A DNA stretch of 64,000 nt from JANPCX01 sp046049865 (GCA_046049865.1 JBJOQO010000009.1:1-64000); one strand, 5' to 3'. Positions 7,762-16,436 are shown, counted from the stretch's first letter. Program-made: numbers and translations. The notes: generated from the letters alone by a model not told the origin.

Positions 7762-8748
7762 TCAACTCTTGAAGTGCTGCGCAAGCGCCACAGCACTGAG
7801 CCAAGCGCGCTCCAATCCCAGCAGGCCTTCGCCCGCGTGCCAGGCGTCGCCGCAGGCCGCCAATTGAAGTTGCTCGTCCCACCCATAGGGCTCTGAGCGT
7901 GCCGTCGGCACCTGGGCGTATCGCCAGCGGTGTGCCGCTGTCCATGACGGACGGGCCAGGCGCAAGCCCGCACTGTGCGCAAACGCGTCCAACAAGCGCT
8001 GCGTGACGGCGTCGGACGTGGCGTCGAGATTGTTGGCAGACCAATCCGCCCCCGCGTGCAGTACCCAACGTGTACCGCCATCTTGCGGTGCATTGGTTGC
8101 CGTCGCGCGGCCCGGGAGGTGATCCTGGCAAATCGCCAAACTCAATGGAGCCAAAGGATCGTCAATGCGCAGCAGGGACGGTTTGATCGGCAATGGATTC
8201 GGCCAATACGCCATCACGGTCCAGCACGGGTCGCTTCTGGTCTGCCTCATGGCTTGGGCCAGCGTTTCCGAAGGCGTGAGCAAGGGGGCGGCCTGCTCCG
8301 CGGGTGTTGCAACCACCACCATGTCAAACAAGCGGGTCGGTGCAGCACGTAAATCGGGGCCGTCGAGCGCCCTCAGCCGCCAGGCACGGTCTTCTCGTTC
8401 CAGGGCTGCGATGTGGGTGGAGGTTTCCACATGCAAGCCTTGGGCTGCATGGCGCATCCAAACGTTCATGAAGGGTTGGCCGACCCAGGCTTGACCGTTG
8501 CCGATCCTGGCGAGGACACCCATGTTTTGCAACTGATTCAGTTGTTCGGTGAATTGCGCCGTGACGGCCTGGATGTGAGGGGCCCCATGGTCGAACCAAC
8601 CGGCTTGGTTGCGCCGTGTCGCACAGCGCCCACCAGGGCCTTTGCTTTTGTCGAATACCACCACCTCGTGCCCTAGGGTTTGGAGGTGGGCGGCGACTGT
8701 CAGTCCAGCCAGGCCAGCTCCAACGACGGCGATGGATTTAACCCGCAT
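7762..8748 (-). CDS. FAD-dependent renalase-like oxidoreductase
   Basis: 328 aa with an N-terminal dinucleotide-binding site (VVGAGLAGLTVA, residues 8-19), the following acidic residue (VVVFDKSKGPGGR) and a flavin-binding GGRCATRR segment typical of the renalase/amine-oxidase-like group. Bacterial renalases oxidise aberrant dihydro-NAD(P) isomers; the substrate here is unknown. It is the last gene of the lipid-modification gene run on this strand but is separated from it by repeat element A. The ATG and the first three codons (ATG CGG GTT) lie inside that element's terminal inverted repeat, and no other in-frame start precedes the FAD motif. Confidence 0.8.
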   Translation of the reverse strand: MRVKSIAVVGAGLAGLTVAAHLQTLGHEVVVFDKSKGPGGRCATRRNQAGWFDHGAPHIQAVTAQFTEQLNQLQNMGVLARIGNGQAWVGQPFMNVWMRHAAQGLHVETSTHIAALEREDRAWRLRALDGPDLRAAPTRLFDMVVVATPAEQAAPLLTPSETLAQAMRQTRSDPCWTVMAYWPNPLPIKPSLLRIDDPLAPLSLAICQDHLPGRATATNAPQDGGTRWVLHAGADWSANNLDATSDAVTQRLLDAFAHSAGLRLARPSWTAAHRWRYAQVPTARSEPYGWDEQLQLAACGDAWHAGEGLLGLERAWLSAVALAQHFKS

Positions 8749-8979
8749 ATTTCACCAGGGACGCGCCCGAGTGGGCTGTGATGCGGTGCGCTGGCAAGGC
8801 GTGACGACGCTGCGGGCTCGTGCCCGCAAGGAGGAGCAACGCAGCCAGCGTGACGCAGCACGGCTCAATCGGGTGTGTAGCGCTCGGTACAAATTGGATT
8901 TGGTACTCGAAGCCAAGAAAGTGAGCATTCATGAGGTGTTGCGGGGCATAGAAGAGCGACCGGGTGAAATATGCGGGTT
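8740..8979. repeat. Dispersed inverted-repeat element, full copy A
   Basis: 240 bp bounded by a perfect 17-bp terminal inverted repeat (AACCCGCATATTTCACC at 8740-8756 and its complement at 8963-8979). An internal hairpin has GCGGGC/GCCCGC arms around a tetraloop at 8812-8827. Read in reverse complement it aligns with copy B (48869-49108) at about 83 percent over the 192-bp stretch I compared base by base, without gaps. It lies between the NTF2-like gene and the renalase-like gene and overlaps the start of the latter. No transposase is encoded, so it is MITE-like or a large REP-type sequence. Confidence 0.85.
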
Positions 8980-8999
8980 CACCCGCTTCTGTGCCTTGG

Positions 9000-9440
9000 T
9001 CACGACCTGGCCTTCTTCTTGAGCCAGCGCATCAATGCGCCAAGAACGGGCAACTTCTCATACAGCTCTTCGGCCGCGTCCCAGTAGTCTCGGTGCCAAG
9101 TGATGAGTCCTTGCGCGTCAAGCTTCAAATGCGAAGCACCGTGTATGGTTTGGAGCACATCGCGGCTGCGGTGAAAGCGAAACAAGAAGTCCCAGGTTAA
9201 AAAACACTCCTGACCTTGCACCAGGGCTTGGTTCACCACAAAACGTGGCTCGTGCAGCGTGCTGAACATGTGCTGGAACACGCGCTGCACGGCTTTCAAC
9301 CCTTGCACGTCGTTGAACGGGTCTTTGAATTGGACCTGCGCGTGGTAGATGCGGTCCAGATGTTTCAAGTCTGACGGGCTGAGGGTTTCAAATTGCATGA
9401 TGATGCGTGCCACACGCGCATCGCTGCACTCTATGGTCAT
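9000..9440 (-). CDS. NTF2/SnoaL-like protein
   Basis: 146 aa from ATG 9440, which has AGGAG ten bases upstream; the longer open frame to 9554 overlaps the SDR gene. The sequence has the small alpha+beta barrel pattern of the NTF2/SnoaL superfamily (a YHAQVQFKDPFNDVQG segment, then FLTWDFLFRF and a conserved HRDYWD near the end). Such folds serve as small isomerases, hydratases or binding proteins. It follows the SDR gene by about 40 bp in the same operon. Its substrate is unknown; co-occurrence with the CFA-like enzyme suggests a role in modified membrane lipids. Confidence 0.75.
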   Translation of the reverse strand: MTIECSDARVARIIMQFETLSPSDLKHLDRIYHAQVQFKDPFNDVQGLKAVQRVFQHMFSTLHEPRFVVNQALVQGQECFLTWDFLFRFHRSRDVLQTIHGASHLKLDAQGLITWHRDYWDAAEELYEKLPVLGALMRWLKKKARS

Positions 9441-9481
9441 GTTGTTTCTCCTGCGGAACTCTTGGCTTGAGGTGCGTTTGA

Positions 9482-10255
9482 CTACAACCCGGTGAACCTG
9501 CGCACCACACTGAAATACAAGGTGTAAGGCAGGTGGCGTAAGGCTTTCATCCAAAGGGTAAACCGTTTGGGAAAGTGAATTTCAAACTGGCCTTTGGCCC
9601 AGCCCTTCAATATCGCCTGCGCTGCTTCTTGGGGGCTGATCAGCGCGGGCATTTTGAACTTGTTTTGTGCTGTCAATGGTGTCTCCACAAAGCCGGGATT
9701 GATCACCGACACACCGACGCCCAGTGGATGCATGTCCAGGTACAAGGTTTCTGCCAAATTGATGAGCGCGGCCTTGGTCGGTCCGTAGGCCAGCCCTTGT
9801 GGCAGGCCGCGAAAGCCCGCCACGCTGCTGGCCAAACTCAAATGGCCACGGCGCTGCTGCGTGAAGATGGGCAAGGCGACATCCAACAAATGCAAGGCAC
9901 CGACCACGTTGATGTTTTGGTGCTTGAGCATCTCGTCCAGGTCAAACGCATCGCCTCGCATGGCTTTGTAATGGCCCGCGCAGTACATCGCCAAGTCCAA
10001 GTGGCCATAGAGCGCGAGGATGCGCTGCATCGCTGCTTGCATGGAGGCACGGTCCGTGGCGTCCAGAGGCAAACCGACGCCGCCAGGGAAACGTTGCTCG
10101 AATTCCGCCACGCCGGCGGCATTGCGTGCTGACACGATGACGTGTGCGCCCAAGGCATGCAACTGCTCTGCCAGCGCGCGGCCTATGCCTGTTGAGGCAC
10201 CCACCAGCCACACCACCTGGCCGCGCCATTCCTTCAATCTAGGGTTCAGCGCCAT
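9482..10255 (-). CDS. Short-chain dehydrogenase/reductase
   Basis: 257 aa, classical SDR length. The NAD(P)-binding glycine motif is VGASTGIGRAL (about residues 18-28), the catalytic Ser lies in LASSVAG and the catalytic pair in YGPTK (Y-x3-K). It lies three bases downstream of the DUF3833 lipoprotein gene and is presumably co-translated with it. SDR genes recur in the analogous lipid/singlet-oxygen operons of Rhodobacter. The substrate cannot be assigned from sequence. Confidence 0.88.
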   Translation of the reverse strand: MALNPRLKEWRGQVVWLVGASTGIGRALAEQLHALGAHVIVSARNAAGVAEFEQRFPGGVGLPLDATDRASMQAAMQRILALYGHLDLAMYCAGHYKAMRGDAFDLDEMLKHQNINVVGALHLLDVALPIFTQQRRGHLSLASSVAGFRGLPQGLAYGPTKAALINLAETLYLDMHPLGVGVSVINPGFVETPLTAQNKFKMPALISPQEAAQAILKGWAKGQFEIHFPKRFTLWMKALRHLPYTLYFSVVRRFTGL

Positions 10256-10258
10256 GGA

Positions 10259-10831
10259 TTATTTTTTGTAGAAGGCGAGGGTGACTTCACCCAGGCGAAA
10301 GCCAAATTTGCTCATCACCGCTTTGTTCAGCATGACGCGCTCGTCCATGAGGTACATCCAGTCATCGAACTGCACTTCATAGACCGTTCCATCCACTGGC
10401 AATTTCAAGGTGTATTTCCACTGGAAGGCATTGCCCGCCACTTGACCCAACGCTTGGCCTTTCACATCGTCTGCGGTGCCGGTGTAGCGGCCATCGGCCA
10501 GTCGCGTCAAGCGCCAAATGCGGCGCTCTTTTTTGCCGTCGCTGTAGGTGAAGTCTTCATCCAACACGCCTTGGTCACCTTGCCAGCTGCATTTCATCAG
10601 CACGGTGAAGCGCCGCACGACTTTGCCTGAGCGGTCGGTGAACAAACCGTGCGCGACCAACTCGCCGTTGAAGTAGTCACGCAGATCGAGCTGTGGTTTC
10701 TCGGTGGCGTAGTCGCTCGGTTTGGGGTCAGACGCGCAGCCGCCGAGCAAGCCCGCACCGGCAACCACGGCAAGGGCTGGCAGTGCGGTGGTGCGCAGCC
10801 ACTGGCGACGCGCAAGGGATGGGTTCGTCAA
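10259..10831 (-). CDS. DUF3833 family lipoprotein
   Basis: 190 aa with an N-terminal RRQWLRTTALPALAVVAGAG stretch followed by a lipobox LLGGC, which predicts a membrane-anchored periplasmic lipoprotein; the paired arginines resemble a Tat signal. The rest is a lipocalin-like beta-rich DUF3833 domain (DYFNGELVAHGLFTDRSGKV). The family is commonly encoded beside CFA-like and SDR genes and is thought to handle hydrophobic ligands, although no activity is established that I know of. It begins four bases after the MFS gene. Confidence 0.82.
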   Translation of the reverse strand: MTNPSLARRQWLRTTALPALAVVAGAGLLGGCASDPKPSDYATEKPQLDLRDYFNGELVAHGLFTDRSGKVVRRFTVLMKCSWQGDQGVLDEDFTYSDGKKERRIWRLTRLADGRYTGTADDVKGQALGQVAGNAFQWKYTLKLPVDGTVYEVQFDDWMYLMDERVMLNKAVMSKFGFRLGEVTLAFYKK

Positions 10832-10835
10832 TTGA

Positions 10836-12152
10836 TTACTCCGGAGTTTTGGGGTGTATCCAGTAGCGCCACAGCAAACCTGCGGCCAATAACTTCAAGG
10901 CGCAAGGCAACAGGCAGTAGGCCCAGGTCAAGGCCGCAAGGGCTTGTTCTGACTGGTTGCCGGGCGTGTAGCCCCACCACTGCAACAGCGGCAGCGCCAG
11001 GCCTGCGGCCAGGGCCAAATTGAGTTTGGTGGCGAAGTTCCACCAACCAAAGTAAGCGCCTTCTGCCCGACCTCCATGGCCAGCGCGCTGGATCACGCCA
11101 GCCAAGAGGGCGCTGGGCAAGGTCAAATCGGCCCCCAAGGCCAGGCCACTGAGAATGCAAACGGCAGTGAAGCCCGCGACATCGCCCGCCCCAAGGGCTG
11201 TGGCCCACACAAAAACGGCTACAGACAGCCCCATGCCCAGCAACCAGCTGCGCGACAAGCCCAGTTTCTTCACCGCATGCACCCACAGCGGGACGGAAAT
11301 GCCTGCCGCTGCAAAGTAGCTCGCCAGGAACAAGGCCTCGTGCTGCGGCGACTGCAGCCTGTCGGCGATGAAAAAAAGCACCAAGGTGGCTGGTATGGCA
11401 CTGGCAGTGCCATTGACCAGGTACACCGCCAGCAAACGCCGAAATGCGGTCGTCTGAAAGGGCAGACTCATGGGCACCGCATGACCCGCAGTGGTTGGCG
11501 AAGCAAGCGGGCGCGGGGAGAACCACAGCAAGAACAGACCCAAAGCCAAGGTCAGCGCGAACACAGCCGCTGTGATGGCCATGCCCGCTTGTGCGCTCAG
11601 AACACTGGCCAGCAGCACGCCCAGAAGTGCCAATCCTTCGCGCCACCCCACGATGCTGGCGCGCTGTGCGCCGTCACCACCGAGGCGCGCCCCCCAACTT
11701 TGGTGAACCACGGTGACCACACTGAAACTCAAATAGGTCAGCACCAAACAAGCAGCGCACCATATCAACACCGTGTTGGCATCGGCACGTGCAAATTGCG
11801 GCGGGAAAAAAAGCAGGACGAATCCGAGCGCGAGCAAAACAGCGGACCCAGCGGCAAAACGCCAAGCGTGCGTTGAAGATCGACCCAATGACCGGTCTGC
11901 CCACCTGCCGATGAAAGGGTCGGCTACCGCATCAAACAGCCTTGTGAGCAGCAGTACCGCACCCAAAGAGGCCAAGCCCACACCAAACTCGCGTGCGTAA
12001 TAGGGGGGCAGCACCACATAGAGGGGCAGCGCCACAAACGCCAGCGGCAAACCCAAGCCGCCATAGGCCAGACCCTGCCGCCAGCCGCCTCGCCACAAGC
12101 GGGTGTTTTGAATTTCAGTTTGTGTTGAAACTGGGTTCAACGCGGCAGTCAT
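10836..12152 (-). CDS. MFS transporter, glycoside-pentoside-hexuronide-like
   Basis: 438 aa with about 12 hydrophobic helices. The N-terminal loop motif DAVADPFIGRWADRS is characteristic of the GPH/MelB-like branch. The start overlaps the stop of the chalcone-isomerase-like gene (ATGA). Homologues in this gene neighbourhood are annotated as sugar carriers only by fold; given the partners, a lipid-derived or other amphipathic substrate is equally possible. It lies in the inner membrane. Confidence 0.85.
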   Translation of the reverse strand: MTAALNPVSTQTEIQNTRLWRGGWRQGLAYGGLGLPLAFVALPLYVVLPPYYAREFGVGLASLGAVLLLTRLFDAVADPFIGRWADRSLGRSSTHAWRFAAGSAVLLALGFVLLFFPPQFARADANTVLIWCAACLVLTYLSFSVVTVVHQSWGARLGGDGAQRASIVGWREGLALLGVLLASVLSAQAGMAITAAVFALTLALGLFLLWFSPRPLASPTTAGHAVPMSLPFQTTAFRRLLAVYLVNGTASAIPATLVLFFIADRLQSPQHEALFLASYFAAAGISVPLWVHAVKKLGLSRSWLLGMGLSVAVFVWATALGAGDVAGFTAVCILSGLALGADLTLPSALLAGVIQRAGHGGRAEGAYFGWWNFATKLNLALAAGLALPLLQWWGYTPGNQSEQALAALTWAYCLLPCALKLLAAGLLWRYWIHPKTPE

Positions 12153-12742
12153 GGCTTGCCCAGGTTGGGCTTGAGCAACGCCAATCGCAGCTTGGGTTCA
12201 CTGGTACGGGGAGACAACCAAATGGAGAAAAAGGCGCGCGTGAAGTCGGCGTCGCGCACTTCGCCGCGCAGCTTTCCATTGAAGTAAATACGAGTGGACT
12301 CACCGGGAAACTGCAGACCTGTGATGCGATCGCCAGCGGCCACGTCGGGGAACATCCTTTTCATCTCGGCCAACCACAGTTCCGCCTGCGGTGGGGACAC
12401 TTCGATGTGTTTGCGCATCTCCACCAAAGAGCGTTCGGCGATCAACTCGCCTTTGAGACTGCGCGCGTACGCCAGCTCCAGCGCCAAAGCCTGTTTTTCG
12501 AAACCCTCAGGGTTGAAGTTGCTCTGTACCCAGAGACTGGCGTCGTACACATGCAGACGAAGAAAGGTCAGCTTTCCGCTGCCGCGGTAGTGCGCGCCGG
12601 GCAGGGCAGCCAGCACCTCTTCTGGTGGTTTTTTCGCGACTGTGGTGGATATGGCCCAAGACCAAGGCGTCGCTACCGACAGCCCAAGGGCCAGCGCAGC
12701 TCGTAGCCAGTCACGGCGTTTGGTGGAGGGTGGCAGCTTCAT
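12149..12742 (-). CDS. Chalcone-isomerase-like exported protein
   Basis: 197 aa with an N-terminal RRDWLRAALALGLSVATPWSWA signal region, possibly Tat-dependent. The mature domain resembles the CHI-like family (GSGKLTFLRLHVYDASLWV, then a FPGESTRIYFNGK segment). Bacterial members bind fatty acids and are usually not flavonoid enzymes. It sits nine bases after the CFA-like gene and overlaps the MFS gene. A periplasmic fatty-acid-binding or isomerase role in the same pathway is inferred. Confidence 0.78.
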   Translation of the reverse strand: MKLPPSTKRRDWLRAALALGLSVATPWSWAISTTVAKKPPEEVLAALPGAHYRGSGKLTFLRLHVYDASLWVQSNFNPEGFEKQALALELAYARSLKGELIAERSLVEMRKHIEVSPPQAELWLAEMKRMFPDVAAGDRITGLQFPGESTRIYFNGKLRGEVRDADFTRAFFSIWLSPRTSEPKLRLALLKPNLGKP

Positions 12743-12751
12743 GCGTTGGTC

Positions 12752-13990
12752 TCAATCTCGCTGCAAAGTGAACTGCATGACCGAGGTGCTGCCGCAAGCG
12801 AAAGCGGCTTCGCAGTAGGCCAAGTAAAATTCCCAAATGCGCATGAAACGGGTGTCAAACCCGAGTTGGCGCACCGTGGGGTCTTGCCGCAGAAAAACCT
12901 CTCGCCAGCGCTTGAGCGTTTCGGCGTAGTCCAAACCAAAGTCAAGTTCGTTCACCACGCGCAACCCCGCTAGGCCTGCTGCCTTGCGGAACTCTGTGGG
13001 GCTGGGCAACAGGCCGCCGGGGAAGATGTATTGCTGGATGAAGTCCGTGGATTTCACGTAACGCGCGAACAAATCGTCGCGGATGGTGATGCTTTGAATA
13101 CAGGCTTTGCCACCGGACTTGAGTTGCCGATGAATGGTTTGAAAATACGCCGCCCAGTATTCCCGGCCCACAGCCTCGAACATCTCGATGGACACCAAGG
13201 CGTCAAAGGGCCCGTCGTTGATGTCGCGGTAGTCTTGAAAACGCAAGGTACCGGGCAGCTTGGCACGCTTCAAGCGCTCTTGCCCCCATGCGAGCTGTTC
13301 ACTGGAGAGCGTCACACCGGTGACTTCGGCGTTGAACTCCCGCGCAGCGCACTCCGCCAGCGCACCCCAACCGCAACCAATTTCCAGTACACGATCGCCA
13401 GGACGCACGCCGGCCTCTTGAAGCGAGCGGCGCACTTTGGCCCATTGCGCGTCGATCAAGGGTTTGCTGGTATCTCCCTCGAACCAGGCGCTGCTGTAGT
13501 TCATGCTGGGGTCGAGCCACAGCCGATAGAACTCATTGCCTAAGTCGTAATGCGCGTGGATGTTTTTCTTGCTACCCCGGCGCGAGTTGCGGTGCAGCAG
13601 GTGCTTGGCACGGTAAAACAACGCACCCCACCAGGAGCCGAACACCAGGTTGTCGATCTCCTCGCGGTTGGCCAGGAAAAGTTTGAGCAAACGGGTCAGG
13701 TCTGGACTCGTCCAGTCGCCTGCAATGAAGCTTTCCGCCAAACCAATGTCGCCAGACTTCAACACGGCGGGGCAGACATTCCAGTTGTGCAGCCGCAGGG
13801 CCGCGTGCAACTCGTGGCTCGTGCCACTGCTGGCGTCCATGTGCGATCCGAACCGCACATGACTGCCATCGGGAAGTTGCAAATCCAGCACGCCATGTCG
13901 AAGCTTTTTGAGCAACCGGAATACGGCTTCTGCCGCAGCGGGCGCATTGGACGGCAGGGTGGTGGCCGGTGTGAAGGTGGCTGAATTCAT
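12752..13990 (-). CDS. Cyclopropane-fatty-acyl-phospholipid synthase family methyltransferase
   Basis: 412 aa. It has the CFA-specific region (IHAHYDLGNEFYRLWLD, then MNYSSAWF), the SAM-binding motif VLEIGCGWGALAE at about residue 200 and downstream EMFEAVGREYW and PGG segments. Family members transfer a methylene or methyl group from SAM to an unsaturated acyl chain of membrane phospholipids. In Rhodobacter a related enzyme (UfaM) contributes to methylated furan fatty acids, so the product need not be a cyclopropane ring. It is the core of an eight-gene minus-strand run (16142-9000). Confidence 0.9.
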   Translation of the reverse strand: MNSATFTPATTLPSNAPAAAEAVFRLLKKLRHGVLDLQLPDGSHVRFGSHMDASSGTSHELHAALRLHNWNVCPAVLKSGDIGLAESFIAGDWTSPDLTRLLKLFLANREEIDNLVFGSWWGALFYRAKHLLHRNSRRGSKKNIHAHYDLGNEFYRLWLDPSMNYSSAWFEGDTSKPLIDAQWAKVRRSLQEAGVRPGDRVLEIGCGWGALAECAAREFNAEVTGVTLSSEQLAWGQERLKRAKLPGTLRFQDYRDINDGPFDALVSIEMFEAVGREYWAAYFQTIHRQLKSGGKACIQSITIRDDLFARYVKSTDFIQQYIFPGGLLPSPTEFRKAAGLAGLRVVNELDFGLDYAETLKRWREVFLRQDPTVRQLGFDTRFMRIWEFYLAYCEAAFACGSTSVMQFTLQRD

Positions 13991-14034
13991 GTCGTTAGTC
14001 GATTGGAGGTGCCGACAATGGCGTGCGGAGATTG

Positions 14035-14817
14035 TCAGCGTGTGATGAACACATTAGGCGCTGGCGGTTTTTTCACAAAAGGAATGCGTTTGACCCACAA
14101 CTTCATCGCCTGCCAGTGGATGCGGGCGATCACGCCCCAGGTCATCAATGGCATGCCGACGAATGCGGCAAGCAGGCTGTGGCGCGTCAATGGCTGCAAT
14201 TGTCCCGACACGCTGGTTTGAATCAACGGACCCAGCGCGTCATCGTGGTCGATGCGAACGACAGTGCGCTGGTTGCTGCTGCGCATGAAGCGGAAGCGGT
14301 AGGTCCCGGTCACTTGGCAAAAGGGTGACACATGGAAGACCTTGTTGGCGGAGCACTCTTTGCCCCAACCAAGCTGAGATCCTTGCAGCAGATAACAGTG
14401 TTTTTCGCCAAAGGTGTTGTTGACTTCGACCACGACGGCAGCCAGGCTGTTGTCTGCGCGGTGGCAGTACCAAAAACTCACGGGCTTGAAGGTGTAGCCC
14501 AGTACGCGCGGGTAGCAGTGCAACCAGACTTCACCCAACGCATCGTCAATGCCTTCTTGGTGCAGCAACTCTTCCAGCCATTGCAGGCAATCGGCGCGTC
14601 CGTCTCCGTGGTCGCTGTCCGAAAAACTGATCAAGCCCCATCGATTGCGCGGCAGATCGGCTGCAGGATGGCTGCGCAATTGCCTGAGTGGCAACATCAA
14701 AAAATACGTGGGATAAGAAAAGGCGTGGGCACGAGGTCGCAAACGGCGGTGTCGCACTTGTCCACGTCCCAGCAGTGCTTGGGCAGGCGGTGCGATCGGG
14801 GTTTGGACGGTGCTCAA
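14035..14817 (-). CDS. DUF1365 family protein
   Basis: 260 aa. The N-terminus reads GRGQVRHRRLRPRAHAFSYP, the hallmark of DUF1365, followed by YPRVLGYTFKPVSFWYCH and VEVNNTFGEKHCYLL. Its start overlaps the stop of the FAD oxidoreductase gene (ATGA). DUF1365, an FAD amine-oxidase-like protein and a CFA-like methyltransferase form a recurrent trio in Proteobacteria and actinobacteria. The biochemical role of DUF1365 is not established. Confidence 0.9.
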   Translation of the reverse strand: MSTVQTPIAPPAQALLGRGQVRHRRLRPRAHAFSYPTYFLMLPLRQLRSHPAADLPRNRWGLISFSDSDHGDGRADCLQWLEELLHQEGIDDALGEVWLHCYPRVLGYTFKPVSFWYCHRADNSLAAVVVEVNNTFGEKHCYLLQGSQLGWGKECSANKVFHVSPFCQVTGTYRFRFMRSSNQRTVVRIDHDDALGPLIQTSVSGQLQPLTRHSLLAAFVGMPLMTWGVIARIHWQAMKLWVKRIPFVKKPPAPNVFITR

Positions 14818-16142
14818 GCGGCCTCCATGTGGGCCACGCGGTCATGCGTTGCCAATGTCCACTTCTTGCGCAAGCCCTCCAGTACAGCCAGGCCTGACAT
14901 CAAACCATCCTCGTGAAAACCATACCTTGTCCAGGCACCACAAAACCAAATTCCACCCTTGCCCTGCAATGATGGCACCCGCTGTTGGGCGGCGATGGCC
15001 GCCGCATCAAACACGGGATGGGCGTAGTCGTATTCGCCTTGAATGGTGTCGGCACGGGGTTCGGTGACCGGATTGAGTGATACGACCACAGGGGTCTCAA
15101 ATGGTAGAGGCTGAAGTTTGTTGATGAGGTAGTGCAAACAGACGGCGGACTGTTCTTGGTCTGAATGCTGTGCGCGTTCATAGTTCCAGGCGGCCCAGGC
15201 CAAACGGCGCTGGGGCAATACGGTGGTGTCGGTGTGTAGCACGGCACGGTTGCGGTGGTAACGAATGGCGCCGAGCACTTCTTTTTCGGCTTGGCTGGGT
15301 TGGGCGAGTAACGTCAGCGCTTGGTCGCTGTGGCAAGCCAGCACCACGTCATCAAACCGTTCGCTGCCTGCGTCGGTGCTGACAGAAACGCCAGTGGAAC
15401 CAGCGTCTGGCCCCAAGCGCGTGATGCGGCGCACCGGTGTGTTCAGACGCGCATCGGGAATGACCTGAAGCATCTTGTCGACATAATTTCTGGCGCCGCC
15501 CACCACCGTGAACCAACGCGGCCGATTGGCCACTTGGATGAGGCCGTGGTTGTGGCAAAACCGGATCATGGTGTGGATGGGGAACTGCAGCATTTGTGCC
15601 GTGGGGCAGGACCAGATGCAGCCGATCATCGGCAAAAAATACCAATCGCGGAAAACTTGGTTGAAACGATGCTGGTCTAAAAAGTCACCGATCGACTGCT
15701 GCAGTGCCGTTGGGGAGTGGCTTTGCGCTAGGGCTGTGCACAAACGATTAAAGCGCAGCACGTCGGACAACATCCCCCAAAAGGCAGGCCGCGCCAAGTT
15801 GCGGCGCTGTGCGAACACGGTGTTGAGCGTGGAGCCATTCCACTCCAGATGGGCCTGCGGTACTTTCACCGAGAACGACATGTCCGAGCCGACTGTTTCC
15901 ACCTTCAAATCACTGAAGAGACGAATCAGATTCGGGTAAGTGCGTTCGTTGAAAACCAAAAAGCCTGTGTCCACACCGTGGCGCATGGCACCTTGGGGTG
16001 TGTTGACCTCGACATCGACCGTGTGGGTGTGACCGCCGAAATAGTCGCCCGACTCAAACAAGGTGACTTGGGCAAGACCCGCCAATCCATGGGCGACCGA
16101 CAGGCCGGAGATGCCTGAACCGATGACGGCAACGCGTCGCAT
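14814..16142 (-). CDS. FAD-dependent amine-oxidase-like desaturase
   Basis: 442 aa. The Rossmann motif VIGSGISGLSVAHGL starts at residue 6; the acidic residue in LFESGDYFGGHTHT and the TGFLVFN and MIGCIWS segments are typical of NAD(P)-binding FAD oxidoreductases always found with DUF1365. This family resembles phytoene-desaturase-type enzymes. In methylated furan fatty acid synthesis a flavin dehydrogenase (UfaD) acts after the methyltransferase, which makes acyl-chain desaturation a reasonable hypothesis. It is the first long gene of the operon. Confidence 0.87.
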   Translation of the reverse strand: MRRVAVIGSGISGLSVAHGLAGLAQVTLFESGDYFGGHTHTVDVEVNTPQGAMRHGVDTGFLVFNERTYPNLIRLFSDLKVETVGSDMSFSVKVPQAHLEWNGSTLNTVFAQRRNLARPAFWGMLSDVLRFNRLCTALAQSHSPTALQQSIGDFLDQHRFNQVFRDWYFLPMIGCIWSCPTAQMLQFPIHTMIRFCHNHGLIQVANRPRWFTVVGGARNYVDKMLQVIPDARLNTPVRRITRLGPDAGSTGVSVSTDAGSERFDDVVLACHSDQALTLLAQPSQAEKEVLGAIRYHRNRAVLHTDTTVLPQRRLAWAAWNYERAQHSDQEQSAVCLHYLINKLQPLPFETPVVVSLNPVTEPRADTIQGEYDYAHPVFDAAAIAAQQRVPSLQGKGGIWFCGAWTRYGFHEDGLMSGLAVLEGLRKKWTLATHDRVAHMEAA

Positions 16143-16145
16143 GGT

Positions 16146-16394
16146 TCAGGCCGCCGCTGCCGCGGGAATAAAGGTTGTTGCACAGCGCCCCGCAGCGAAC
16201 TCGGGAGGGAGGGAGGAGGAGGAAAACCGCTGTGGGATTTCTGACAGACAGGCTGTCAGGCTGTGCAACAAAAAAACGGGTTCGGCACCGGGAAGAAGTG
16301 CCGACCAACTCGCTTTTGTTTGACGAGCGGGGCCGTAGGGAGTTCCATCACGGCCATATTTTTTTTGCGCTTCGTCCGCGGTGCTGTGGACCAT
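16146..16394 (-). CDS. Possible leader ORF at the head of the lipid operon
   Basis: An 82-codon frame from ATG 16394 has a very strong ribosome site (AAAGGAGA) eight bases upstream and ends four bases before the FAD gene start. The sequence (MVHSTADEAQKKYGRDG...) matches no family I know and becomes Ser/Pro/Ala rich, so the C-terminal part may not be genuine. A run of eight A residues (16359-16366 on the complementary strand) follows codon 10. A +1 shift there enters a different frame containing MAVMELPTAPLVKQK and ends at 16256. It may be a leader peptide, a small protein or a frameshifted gene. Confidence 0.35.
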   Translation of the reverse strand: MVHSTADEAQKKYGRDGTPYGPARQTKASWSALLPGAEPVFLLHSLTACLSEIPQRFSSSSLPPEFAAGRCATTFIPAAAAA

Positions 16395-16436
16395 CGAAAC
16401 TCTCCTTTAGCCTGGGAAGTTTTAACTTTAGACGAC

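Noticed and set aside
12149..12742. Flavonoid chalcone isomerase
   Set aside because: Bacterial exported CHI-like proteins lack plant catalytic context; the operon points to lipid rather than flavonoid chemistry.
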